In this document: positions 22,871 through 33,846 of the stretch, piece by piece
How positions within the stretch are numbered: the first letter of the stretch is position 1
Layout of the letters: each line of letters opens with the position of its first letter
From: Lophium mytilinum
Taxonomy: Eukaryota > Ascomycota > Dothideomycetes > Mytilinidiales > Mytilinidiaceae
Length of the DNA: 64,000 bases
NCBI GenBank assembly: GCA_010093605.1
Contig: MU004182.1
Coordinates: 1,273,032-1,337,031 of the forward strand
Direction of reading: 5' to 3'
Translations under genes and position numbers: made by a program
The notes under the pieces: model-generated
Databases searched by the model: none
What the model saw: the letters and a program-made list of their open reading frames with translations, nothing else
What the model was told of the DNA's origin: nothing

Positions 22871-23884
22871 ATGACGACCCTAAAACCGTCATATCGTTGG
22901 ATTCAAAAAAGAATCGAAACTCTGGACCCTTACAAGGACTATGAAGAGATATACAGACTGTCAGTCAGCTATGGCGGAAACGACTTCATCAACAACCTGA
23001 TCTACACCCTGATATTTCCGAATTTCGTGGTCACAGAGCATGGTGCTCGAGTTGTATGGCGCGAGGATGGCGGCAAAGTGTTTGCAGCAGCCACGGGACG
23101 AGTCGAGCAAACAGCAACAGCCAATGACACATGGTGGTACTACGGCCCCAGTGATCCCAGGACTCAGAAGTCGGTAGAGAAGATCAATAAGCTACACGAA
23201 TCCTGGGCCAAGCAGTATCCAGGCGACTTCTCGCACAACGACGACTACATCTATACTTTAGCATTCAGTGCTGTTTTCATGCATCGTCTGCGTCTCCGCT
23301 TGGGCCTTTGCGGCGTGTCTGAGAAGATCAAAATCGCCTCCTACATCTTCATGTCGGACATGGTCAAGCTTTTTTACGCCGAAGGCAGAGTGCCACTGAC
23401 CGACTGGCCTAATAGCTGGGATGGCCTCATCAAGTATTGTGAAGACTTCGAAAATCAGCCTCGCCCAGGTTCCGAACAGGGTCACCTCATTGCGTCCGCT
23501 ATTTATGAGCACTTTGCTTTTCGCTGGTTTCCACCTCCAATGCGCTGGCTCGGAAGGGCGATTCCGATATCACTGACTCTGCCCTCGACACTGGCGGCGC
23601 ATAAGGTCACCCCACCGAACCCTCTACTCAAAGCCATCATACTGTTTGCATTCGGCTGGCTAATATGGGTGATGGAAACCCTTGGTCCGGATCCTCAGTC
23701 GGCTTTTCTGCCCGAGCTTGAACAAATGTCCAAAACACAGCAGACTGAACGCGCAAAGGAACACAAGCAACTCGATCGCGCCTTTCCCTCATACTTTGCA
23801 GCTCGTCCAGGAAATCAGAGCATTGGTTGCCCCTTTCGCTCGAATATGAAGTTGCAAACATCAAAGGTTGTGGAAATGGAGTGA
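22871..23884 (+). CDS. MpaB-like oxygenase (rubber-oxygenase / DUF2236 family)
   Basis: A single exon encodes 337 residues starting MTTLKPSYRWIQKRIETLDP. The pattern is that of the ER-bound oxygenase MpaB family: EEIYRLSVSYGGNDFINNL, the segment IFPNFVVTEHGARVVWREDGGK, then WWYYGPSDPRTQKSVEKINK and NDDYIYTLAFSAVFMHRL. The characterised MpaB performs oxidative cleavage of a prenyl side chain in mycophenolic acid biosynthesis, and related bacterial enzymes cleave rubber; here the substrate is unknown. A hydrophobic segment near residues 255-275 (LLKAIILFAFGWLIWVME) may anchor it to a membrane. Neighbours are a Zn2Cys6 regulator and a P450, which together would suit a small oxidative pathway. 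Confidence 0.8.
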   Translation: MTTLKPSYRWIQKRIETLDPYKDYEEIYRLSVSYGGNDFINNLIYTLIFPNFVVTEHGARVVWREDGGKVFAAATGRVEQTATANDTWWYYGPSDPRTQKSVEKINKLHESWAKQYPGDFSHNDDYIYTLAFSAVFMHRLRLRLGLCGVSEKIKIASYIFMSDMVKLFYAEGRVPLTDWPNSWDGLIKYCEDFENQPRPGSEQGHLIASAIYEHFAFRWFPPPMRWLGRAIPISLTLPSTLAAHKVTPPNPLLKAIILFAFGWLIWVMETLGPDPQSAFLPELEQMSKTQQTERAKEHKQLDRAFPSYFAARPGNQSIGCPFRSNMKLQTSKVVEME

Positions 23885-24131
23885 TACATTGCCATACCTG
23901 GCGACTGATTTCATGCGATGGCATATGCTTTATATCTGTTCTAAGATTCGTTACACGGGAGCAGCTTTCATTGTTCAAACGATGGTCCGTATAATACAAA
24001 TACTGTACTCACCCGATATGCAAGCCATTTTAGCTGAGAGGATGAGGCTGGGTAGCTTCAATAGTGACAAGACCACATGATACCGCAAGTATATGTACTC
24101 GCAGGTGTGATAGACTGAGAAACGAAGCTTA

Positions 24132-26876
24132 CTAACCATGACCCCCATCTGGTGGAATAGCATTAGAAAGGGGTTGATTGATAGGAAAGTAATTCAAGAA
24201 GTCCAGATCACTCTCCATTATAAACTCGCCAAGATCCATGCCTAGAGGAGACTGGGGGTTTGCGTTCCCTGCCTGCGTCGGGATAGGCGTGATCTCACCA
24301 TGAGAGTTTAACAGGGCAGTGTCATTTCCAAGGGATAGAGGCTGTAGGGGCATGCCAGTTGGGGAGTCCGAAGCTGTGCGAGGCATTAGTATCTTGGTAA
24401 TCGGGGTTAGGACGAATGTGTCAAAACGACTTACCGAGTGATATTACTACATGGCCCAAGCGACTCAGGAATGTGGCACAGGTTTCCACCATGCTATTCC
24501 CTTTGTCAAGAAGCATCAGGGCGTCAACTGCTGCCTGTACGGGTCTCTCGGGTCCGCCTAACAAAGCTGGCAAAGATGTAGCAGCGCCAGTCAGACCAAT
24601 CTTCTGGTCGACTAGTATGCACGCAGATATCACAAGCCCTGCATTGAAGACTGATGAAAATTAGCTCGACAGTCTTTGGTCCGAACAGCAGGCTGGCCAA
24701 CGCACCATAGTAGAGAGAGAACCACCAAGCACCCAGATACTCATGGCGCACATCAGTCGAGTGAACTATGGTACTCACAATAGAGATGATCTCCAGTGAT
24801 GAGTGAGCACAGATCTGCACGCTGTTCAACCCAATTTGTCGGAGCAATGCGAGCTCCTGCTCGTCCCGGTCAGCCTTGCCACAAGTATCGAGGAATCGAA
24901 CCACCACAAGGCGGTGAATTAGAATGCGTAGGTTGTGATAACGTAAGGTTAGAATGATCCTGTAGCGCTCGGTATCGTCTTCTTCTGATAGAATCTCCTG
25001 AGATTTTCGGAGGGCCATGTTAGCTGGTAGAGAACGCTCCCACTCCATAAGCTGCTGTTCCATCTTGAACAGATATGCCATGAAGTCAAGAACGCTGGTG
25101 GATGATCCACAGCCAATGTTGGCCGCATAGAGGAGGTCTATCACGTTCCACATTACTTTGTAAAGCGTGCTGCTAGAAGTTAGTTGTGTTAGAAAAGTAC
25201 CTGAATATTGCCGCACATTGTCATGGTATAGAACAGGGTACTATTCCGCTTTCGTGGATCTACCGCCGAGTTGTCTGCAGCGATGCAATCGAAATCAACC
25301 GGCAGTTCCAATCTGACATAGCTGTCCGGGATTGCTGCAGGCCGACCAAAGGTCATGCTAAGTGTCCTAGATTATGTAATTATCAATACCTAAAGCCACA
25401 ACAACCGAACATTGGACAACCCACCTGTCTAAGATGACACAACCATACCATAGACGTTTGCTGGTTTCCCGTTCGATAGGTGACAGCTTTTCACAAGCTT
25501 CAGCCGAATGCAACCCGAGCTGCAGAGCGGCCTTGACGGCTAGTCCATGGATGTTCCAAGTTTGGGTAGACTTTTGAGTTCCTTGTAGATACTGCCCCAT
25601 CATGAGAAGATATTGGACTATATGAATGAAATCGTAAGTCTTTCTCGCGTGTTTTGGGATGATTTCGCAATGTGGTGCCGCAAGCAGTGGAACACTTACC
25701 CAGTTCTATACTTGCTCCTCGCCAGACGTGTTTATCACACAGACCAAGTGCCCTTCTATAATATACATCTGACATTTCTGCACGCTGTTCCGCACAGGTT
25801 CCGTTCGAGACAGTCGTGCTGATCGCAAAAGCCAGCACCATATTTAAGAGCCCTAGCCATGTTTTACGGACTTTTGTAAAGTCGGTTCTCTTCATGGCCC
25901 GGTACGTCTCTAGAAAGGTTTCTTCGTGCACATAAGGAAATAGCAAACCCGTGTTGGAGAAGTACCGGTGCACCAGGTCAAGGGTCTCGTCTTCTGGCGG
26001 TAAAGCGAAAAGATTCAACGGTTGGACTCTCAAATGGCGTAGACGCATGCTGTCCTGAGTTCTTGCTGGTGATGGGGGTCGAGACACTCTCATGAGTCCA
26101 CCATCCAAGTGCAGGCTTACGTGGGTGCCTGGCGTTGGATAAGTATGGTCGGTGTATGAGAGTCGGGCCACTGCTCGAGAGAGATGACGAGTGAAAGCGA
26201 TGTTTGATGAGGGGCCTATGCCCTCGTCAGTGACTCCTCAATTGACGGCATCATTACTCTGCGCATGTTCACCAAAGAAGCCGGAATACTCTTCATCGGT
26301 AAAGACGATTGCTCCCATGCCATCTGTCGAATCTTGGTTGGCACCATCATGTGCGTCTTCTTCGTTGGCACCATCATGTGCGTCTTCTTCGTCGACTGCG
26401 GCTAGTCCAGAACGGCGACTGGAGAAGAAAGGGCCCCGTTCTTCAGTGATACGCGCCTGTCTGCCCCGCCTCGTAGAGGAAGACGGGTGCAGTGGCGATG
26501 TATCGTGGCCGTTATCGACACCGTCCAGCCTCTGCTCAACATCTGACAGGCGATTCTCGAGTGCAGCAAGATAGCTATGGCAGCTGTGAGCAGTTGCATG
26601 CCAAAGATATACTGAGACGCTTACTCTTTCCCCACTATCACATTCGAAGATGCGGCTGACGCCACGTAGATACAATCAAAATCCAACTCGTCGCACGTGG
26701 AGCATTGTGGTCGCCGACCATCGCACTGCGCAGCCGCATGCGATCAGTTGATGCCATTTTCAAGCGAGGTGAGGCAAAAAAGGGGTCGTTACCCGAGACT
26801 TCCGCGTGCGACACGCCTGGCAGGCCAATGCGATGCGCCGCCTCTTGCTGGTGCTGCTTCTCCCATCTGCATCCAT
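24132..26876 (-). CDS. Zn2Cys6 transcription factor with fungal_trans domain
   Basis: Nine exons fit the frame: 26876-26793, 26725-26625, 26583-26258, 26215-25700, 25617-25425, 25366-25217, 25169-24706, 24638-24435 and 24373-24132, giving about 759 residues. The binuclear zinc cluster, CQACRTRKSRCDGRRPQCSTC plus DC, is split by the first intron after CRTRKSR, a common place in these genes. A coiled linker (YLAALENRLSDVEQRL) follows, then an acidic stretch with a tandem DEEDAHDGAN-type duplication. The middle-homology region includes LFPYVHEETFLETYRAMKR, VQYLLMMGQYLQGTQKSTQTW, LWYGCVILDR and LSMTFGRPAAIP. Junctions around exons 6-8 use weaker donors and are the least certain. It lies between the MpaB-like and P450 genes and probably regulates one or both. 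Confidence 0.88.
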
Positions 26877-27374
26877 CGCTCGGCGGGTCTGATCAGAAAG
26901 AGATGCCGGCCGATGTGAGCTGTTCGTCGGACGTGCTGGGCGCAAAGTGCCCACGGTGCCCAAGTGGGGTTCGAGGACTGCCCTCGGGTAGGTGTCCGCC
27001 GGGGAAACGGCGGACTTAACGTTGCCATCCGAGAGGGCCAGGCGGCACGGGGACTCGGCAGTCAACAACAAGCGCCACAAATTTATTTCATTGGTGATGT
27101 GGCTCCATCAACGCCTCCAACAATCCCTAAAGGAGCAGGTTGCGATAGGAATACTATTAGAGACGTCTTCTTCTCTGTGAACACCTACAGCAGCCTTCCA
27201 TACGAACGTGCAAGCCTCGACAGTCCCGAAAATGTGGAGTTCAAAGCGTGGAGGAACACGTCAACATCTGCAGCTTCGCGGTGGCTCGAATTGCAAGCCA
27301 TTGAGGGCAAGACGAAACTGATTTCAATGTAGTCCTTTCCGGGCCTTCGAGCACACATCCCACCTCTCTATCTC
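26877..27374. other. Intergenic, upstream of the transcription factor
   Basis: 498 bp separating the start codon of the Zn2Cys6 gene from the stop codon of the P450 gene; both are on the minus strand. The open frames on both strands have no domain content. Confidence 0.45.
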
Positions 27375-29142
27375 TCATTTTGACGCTCGTAGGCCTACGC
27401 GCACGTTGCACTCTATGACCTTGACAAAGAAGCCTTCCCGGGACTCTGACGGCACGGAAATGGTACGCTCAAATTGGAACAGACGGAATATTGTTGCAAG
27501 AGTCTTCAACATCTCCATCCATGCAAAACTGCGTTTTGTTAGCACTACCGCCTACCCATCGAGCGCCATGTGTCTGTGCTTACTTTCTACCGACGCAAGC
27601 TCGTGGTCCTGTTGAGAAGGGCACGAAGTAATTCGTCAAGTCACTGGCATCCTCCACAAGCCAGCGCTGAGGATCCAGCTTTTCTGGGTTCTGTACCGTC
27701 ATTAGAACCTGTGCTACCAACGTTGCAGGAGCACATACACGATATATTTGGGTGTTGTGATGGATCGCGACTGTCGGCACACTGACCAAAAACCCTGCCG
27801 GTATAAATGTGCCAGCCACCACCCTACCTCCCTCTGGAACCACGCGCTCAAGACCAGTAGAACTCGTTGGTCTCAAGCGCATCACCTCTTTGAGCGTGGC
27901 GTTGAGAAGACGCAATTTGCCTGAGACCTCTTCTGATGCGACCCAATCAGAATCTTGCGACCCAGGGAAGGCTTCCAAGAGCTCCGTATAAATATCAGCC
28001 TGGAGCTTTTGGTCTCGAGAAACAAAGTCCATGAAGTTGGTCATTGTGCTGCTTGTCGTATCACTGCCGCCAACAATGAAGCTGATTGCCTCAGCAAGGA
28101 TTTCCTTGTCGGGAAGTCGATCACCAGTATCAGGGTCTTTAGCGTTGAGTAAGAAACTCATCAAGTCTTTACGCGCGGTGGAAGTATCTTCCTTGCGCTT
28201 GCCAAACGCCGCTCGCCCAATAGCCTCTAGACTCGCCGTTGATCGGAGACCTTTGTAAAAGAATGGATCAATGCGAACATACTTCATATACGGCCGCATC
28301 CAACGAGGCAGATGCCCCATTGCGTTCAGAACCTCTCCGCGGGTATCGATTGTGTGGATCAAATTGTAATCGTCACGTCCAGATTCCAGGAATCCAAATG
28401 GGCTTCCAAAAGAATACTCGCCAATGACATCGAAAGCCAGAAAGTTCGCTGTCGAAGTTAGATACATGGGAGTGGCTTAGGAAGAGGTAGACATACACCA
28501 ACGGCAAAAGTCAAAAGACTTGGACTCAGTGACACATTTTTGCATGTATTGCACGAGCCTTGTGATGCTAGGATTCATGTGCTCTTCAAAGTCCTGCAAA
28601 TTTCTTGCTGAGAATGCCGGACTGACATATTTCCGTTTCCTTTGGTGTATACTCATGTCACGGGTATTGAACAAGACAGGCTCTATTTGATTAAAGGGTG
28701 GACAGGGTCAGTTGTGGAATCCAAAAGCCTTGGTGGTAGGAGCCTTATCTTCATAAAAGGGACCTTTCAGAAATCCCGTCTTGTGTCCATATATTTGATT
28801 GAGAGCCTGTGGATCGGCAATAGAAACATGATCGGGGGCTATCCGCACAAAGACACCATGCTTCTCATGCTGCTCTAGAATCCAAGCGGACCTGCGGGCT
28901 TTCCGACATTGAATAATGAGCGGTAAAGGGCAAATTTTGGACCAGAAGGATCCTGGGAGGCGTCGCAAGGGATGAAGAGCAACCTGGTATAAACAGTAGA
29001 CTGTCTAAGAGTAGGATCAGCTAGAGTGTCTAATGTCGAGCTACTTCACACTCACAACTAGAACAGGTACGATCAAAATAAGCATTGAAAGGCTTGTGGA
29101 CACCCATGAAAGGAAAGCAGTAAGAGTCATTTTCAGGCTCAT
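27375..29142 (-). CDS. Cytochrome P450 monooxygenase
   Basis: Six exons (29142-29056, 28983-28729, 28680-28497, 28448-27739, 27690-27584, 27528-27375) give 498 residues. An N-terminal membrane anchor (MLILIVPVLVV) is followed by HPLRRLPGSFWSK. The I-helix oxygen-binding motif is GGSDTTS, the K-helix ExxR is EVMR, and the heme loop is FSTGPRACVG. Joining exon 2 to exon 3 needs care: read straight through, a TGA stop falls at 28710-28708. A 48 nt GC-AG intron (28728-28681) with branch-like CAACTGACC removes it and yields FYEDKAPTTKPVLFNTRD, the family's spacing before LFNTRD. If that intron is not real, the gene is broken. Substrate unknown. Same strand as the neighbouring Zn2Cys6 gene. Confidence 0.86.
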
Positions 29143-30097
29143 TTTTTCGGAAGACCAAAGATACATGCTTCTGCCTGGCACAGCTACACAAAAAATAGTG
29201 GGCTTGATCAAAAGTAAGAATGCGGACCTGTGCTTATGACTTGATTTATATCTTCACAGATGCCTTGTCTGGTTGCAGGGGCTATGAGCCAAAGGACCGA
29301 TTGTGAATGCCTGTTCACCTATTGGAGTAGATGCGGGGTCATTGCTAGCGGTAGACATCTGTGAGTACGGGGGTCTGATCCATGTTACTCCGCACCCCAG
29401 ATTCAGTGGTGCACGGAGGTTGGGGAAAGTGCGGGGAGCGGGAAGCCCGGGGCTAGATCGGGAGCGGCTGGCGATCATTCTTTACGACGACGAGGAGTGG
29501 CATGCTACAGCTGGCTACGAGCCTAAGAAGAATGTGCATAGAGGGCCATCATGCTCTATCACGTAGGACGTCTTCGATCCCTCGCTGGACTTATTATAGC
29601 ACTTTATTCGCAACCCCGTCGGCTATTATATCGGAACATGCTAATCTATCCAAAGGTGCTCAGGCCTTGCTCAGAGATACTGAGTATTTGCGTAAGAATG
29701 CTTATGGCGCTCGGCGGCTGCTCGCTTTTAGCCCAGGATATGACAGACATAGCTCAGGACTGTTAACTCATAGCTTACTTGAAACAGTTGTTGCTAATAC
29801 CTAAGATGCGAGCGAGTTTTGGAGAGATTATCCCCATCAATGAGAGGATATGGCATTGGTAAAGGACGTTCCTCTTTAAATGATTTAGGTGCAACGAAAG
29901 ACTAGGATAAACTTAGAGAAAGAAGTGATAAGTAACACGATTAGAGGCGACAGAAACCCGGAAGAGATTCTCAGCGTCTATCAAATTAAAGTCGGTTTAG
30001 ACATTATTCGCTTCTTCAAGGCTCAGTGCAACTCATGGAAGCCAGATTCGCCCGCACCTTGTGCTGTCAAATCTCTCCCCTTGCATAACGCCGTGGA
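29143..30097. other. Intergenic region with degenerate coding-like fragments
   Basis: Frames at 29303-29566 and 29502-29804 look protein-like (for example AQALLRDTEYLRKNAYGARR) but overlap, lack starts and meet stops quickly. A further fragment at 29889-30101 is similar. They may be relics of an old transposon or gene; I could not assign a family. Confidence 0.35.
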
Positions 30098-30535
30098 TTA
30101 GCAGTCTCCGATAAGTTCGTACGCTTCGCCTTTCCGTCGTAGAACATATGGAACTCGTCCACCTTCTAAAAGCGCCAGGCAGTCACCTTTCTCCACGTTC
30201 CTGGGACCTAGACCAATGTATCTGTCGTTGGTAATAAACATGCTTCTTCCGTATGACAACTGGACTGACTCGTCGCTCGCAACAGGGCGGTGGGCCCTCA
30301 GAATACGGACCCTCATATCTTTGAAGACCACCCATGCGCAGAAGTAAGCGATCCAAATGAGTGTACAATCCATGACTCCTGACGGACCTATCCAATGTCC
30401 AATAAACTGCTCCCACTCTTTACGGGCTTCTTCTCTGTGATCTTTATTGTCGGAGGACCGGCCGCACGTAAACTCCTTCCAGAATACTTCAGACATGTCT
30501 TCACCGTTAACGTACGTTTTCATGAAAGCGCGCAC
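30098..30535 (-). pseudogene. C-terminal fragment of a HET-domain protein
   Basis: The frame ends with LSYGRSMFITNDRYIGLGPR and KGDCLALLEGGRVPYVLRRK, which is the conserved tail of fungal heterokaryon-incompatibility proteins ('GRxxFxTxxGYxGLGPxxxxxGDxVxxLxGxxxPxVLR'). No HET domain precedes it. Upstream in its frame the sequence can be followed only to about 30580, where the inverted repeat of a MITE-like element begins. Beyond that there is only 190 bp before the 3' end of the NLR gene. It is therefore a decapitated gene remnant, probably not functional, although a short N-terminally truncated product cannot be excluded. Confidence 0.7.
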
Positions 30536-30564
30536 CGATTTGGTGACGCCAATTTTTCCATGCT

Positions 30565-30808
30565 CCAGGCATGGTATACGATTAAATGAGACACCGGCTT
30601 ACCTAACCGAGACTTGACATTAAGAATTTTCCCACGCCACAACGTTAATCGAATTTCTTGAAATTGCATTAGGGTATGCATGTGCATTCCGCGAGTATCC
30701 CGTAAATTTTTGGAGGTGTGCATCCTTTGTCGTGGCATTAAATACGTTGAAAAGCGTCGTACTCTTACCATTTTGGAAGTGTCTCATTTAATCGTATACC
30801 ATGCCTGG
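30565..30808. mobile_element. MITE-like element with 30 bp perfect terminal inverted repeats
   Basis: The 30 bases at 30565-30594 (starting CCAGGCATGGTATACGATTA) are the exact reverse complement of 30779-30808. The 244 bp element has no coding capacity. Flanking bases allow at most a 2 bp duplication (CT), so the superfamily is unclear. It sits against the broken end of the HET fragment. Confidence 0.72.
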
Positions 30809-31002
30809 CTCTTAAGTTTCTGCTTGCAAAGGCGAGCTGAAGTCCACTTTCAAGGCTAGCCTCTCTGGGACTAGTTTCGGCTTCCTGGCTCTCAGCCCTT
30901 CAATTCATCCTGAGGTCCCCGTCAGCCTCCATCCCCAAGGACCCACACCACAGTTCGCATCGTTCTTGCTCCGAAGGCTTGCTCAGAGCTATAGTTTATG
31001 CA

Positions 31003-33846
31003 TCAGGCCCATCGAAAGACTCTCCAAAAAGTTGATTGTTGACCCCGTTGGTTCTTCACAACCTCATCCATCCTGGTCAGTAGCCTCGCTGCGTCATCAC
31101 GCTGAAACACCATCTCTAATATCTCCTTCCCGCTCAAGTTACTCTTATATTTTGGTGTGTGTCCAAGCTTCCTGACCTGGTTCACAAATTTGACGGCTGG
31201 GTCCGCCCCGTGTTCCACCATCGTCTCCGCCGCCCCATACCAGGTACTCTTCACGTGCGCGGAGACCAGATCAGCGTTCTCAAAGCACGACAACAAGAAA
31301 AGGGCCCAAACACTCTCGCCGCGATAAATTTGCACTTTCTGATTTGGATCTGAGCCGGATTTCAGGAGGGCTTCCACCATTTTTACGTTTATATTCAAAT
31401 CCTGGTACATATGTTGATGTGGAAGCTCTGCGAGGGTACCGCGCATCGGTCTTAGTGCGTAGTCCAGTAACGGACGTCCACGCTTCTGGAATATGATCCC
31501 TTGGTTGGCTTCAAGCTCCTTGGTGACGTAGCAACGTAGCCGTGCTTGGATGGCTAAAGACAGGAAGCTACACTGCCCGTAATCCCGAAGCGTGGCGCTG
31601 GGCATTTTGATCCTATCTCGGGAGTTTGTCCAGTGCACTTTGGAGTCATTTGCGTGGAGCGTCATGACGCGGTCTAGCTCGTTGACTAGAGCAGTGTTGG
31701 AAGACGCAATTTGATGCTCAATTTCGCGAGCGTAGTGGAGTAACTCGTCGACCAGACCGAAAAGTTGATTCAATCGGTCCAGCGAATCCGTTGGTCCCGG
31801 GAGCGCCTTGATGAGGGCAATGAGCACACTGCATAGGGTTTTTCGCGCGTTGAAGTCGGCCGAAAGGCGATTTCGCAGCTCGCTATGGTAGTTGTCTCGC
31901 AGAAAGTCTCGAACAGTCCGATGAAGGAAACCGACTTTGTACTTGAGGAAAGTCCCGTCGTAAGGATAGATGTTTACCTCGAGAAGGTCTCTGCAGCGGC
32001 TGTTCAGAAGTTTCCTCCATCTCTTTACCGAGCTAACTACCTCGTCGTCAGACACGGGTGACATTGCCAACTTGAGAGCAAAATCTGGGCTCTCATGTTC
32101 CATATGCAAATATTTTAGCGCTAGGACTGGAAATGGTCGCACGGCTTCCACGGCAGTGAGAAATATCATCGCCGTCTCTTCGCGGTAGATCTTATCAATC
32201 CGACCTAGTATATCCTCAAAGTACTTCTCTAGCTCTTCTGGAAAGCTATCCAGCCTACGCTGCAGAAAAGGGTACTCTTCCTCGCCCTTGAGATCTCTTA
32301 AAAGATCTCGAACAACCAGGTAAACCCAGAGCCAGACTCCGTGAGCTTTCCCTGCAATCTGCGGCACGAGAGAGTTGCATCGGGGGTCCTGTTTAGCAAC
32401 TCGGGCAAAGGTGGGATCCTTTGCCAGCAGGTTGTGTACATACTCTCGCATATCGTCCCTAGTAAGATCTTCTAGGACCAACTTCCACTTGCTTTGGTCA
32501 AAGGCGTCTATGAAGGCATTCCAAGGCCGACTAGACACACAGAGTTTGATATTCTGAGATTTAGTAAGTCCTTGTAGAAGACCGATGATTTCTTCATTAT
32601 CACCCTCATACTCATCTAGGCCATCCACAAAGAAGCAAAATTTCGTCGGCAGAATGGTCTGTTTGGCGATGATCTCAAGGGCGTTGGAAAGCTCCTGAAA
32701 TCCCCAAGGGCCATCATGCGACAAACAGGCCTCGAATATCAGTACTGGACATGCAAGTAGTATCTGATATAGTAAGCTCTGTAGTAGCCCAACCTGGGAT
32801 TTTTGCATCGGTAGTCCAGGATTCCAGAAGAAGTAGCTTGCAGTTACAAGCTTTTGAGGTCCAGCCCACTCGTGAAGCTCCCTTAGAGTAAGGTTATTGC
32901 CACAGATGTACTTCATAAGCGTAGATTTGCCGCTTCCAGCCTTTCCTTTCACCCAATATATACCATTCTCCGACTTCAACCAGTCCATGAATCCGGTTTC
33001 GGGCTTCCTAAAGATCCATGCCAAGGTCTGTTCGTGGGCGTCTTTGATCTTTTCCTGGCGCTGCTTCATCGAATCGAAGATCAAGCTTGCGAGGATCCTT
33101 TGCTCCCGTTCTACCCTCTTCCCAGCATCAGCAAGAGCAGCCAGCTTCTGCCATAGGCTGTCTAGTACCACTGTATTGCTTGTAAAGGGTTGTGGCCGTT
33201 CGTTGAGGGCAACGATAACATCCGCTTTCAGTTGGTCGAGTTGTAATGTTGCGTTGATCTTCATGCGCTCATTTGTTTGGCAAAGGGTCTTGATCGCCGA
33301 GAGAACCTCAGAATGGTTGTTCCTTGGGGTTTTTATCAGCATTGATGTAAAACCAACCACATTGTAACTCATTGTAGAATCCACCTACTTTTGAAGCATG
33401 CTTGATATTCTAGATCGCAAACGTTCGTCAATACCCAGTAATCTCTGCTGCAGCTCCTGTATGTCCCTCCTTTTCCCCACACCCCTGAGGGTCTGCCTCA
33501 CCGTCGCTAATCCCCGGAATCGCGCATCCTTCGCGACTTTCAAATCTTCTAAGATTTCTAGTAGCTTGTCCGCCAAGGGCTCGCATGCCTCGGCTAGCTT
33601 CCTAAGCGCTTTTTCATCATTCGACAGTGGCCGTGGGAGCTCCTCGGACCCGTTCTTAGTCTTGGATTTCGCCTCCTCAACAAGGGTTTTGATGTCTTCG
33701 ATGATGATCTCGAGCTCGTGGTGCTCATCACTCGTGCCATGGTTCGCCTTATAGACGTCTTTTCCTTCGGAGATCAGCTTGATACCGTGGCTGACGAATT
33801 GCGCAATGTTCGCGGCGATCCCGAGAACAATGAATGCTTCGGCCAT
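31003..33846 (-). CDS. NLR-like STAND NTPase (NACHT type)
   Basis: Two exons, 33846-33389 and 33322-31003, separated by a 66 nt intron (GTAGGT donor, CCCCAAG acceptor), give 925 residues. Without splicing a TAG stop interrupts the frame, so the intron is needed. Residues 1-150 form a helical fungal STAND N-terminal domain (EAFIVLGIAANIAQFVSHGI). The NTPase shows Walker A GKAGSGKSTLMK near 279-290, Walker B FCFFVDGLDEYEG near 381-393 and the sensor LCVSSRPWNAF. The C-terminal part is long and helical with weak ankyrin-like spacing (LLDYALRPM, MVEALLKSGSDPN, MVEHGADPAVKF). Fungal proteins of this class are linked to allorecognition and programmed cell death. The neighbouring HET fragment fits that setting; the ligand and effector are unknown. 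Confidence 0.85.

Noticed and set aside
29303-30101. Possible transposase or gene remains upstream of the P450
   Set aside because: Fragments are short, overlapping and lack any recognisable catalytic motif, so no family can be stated.
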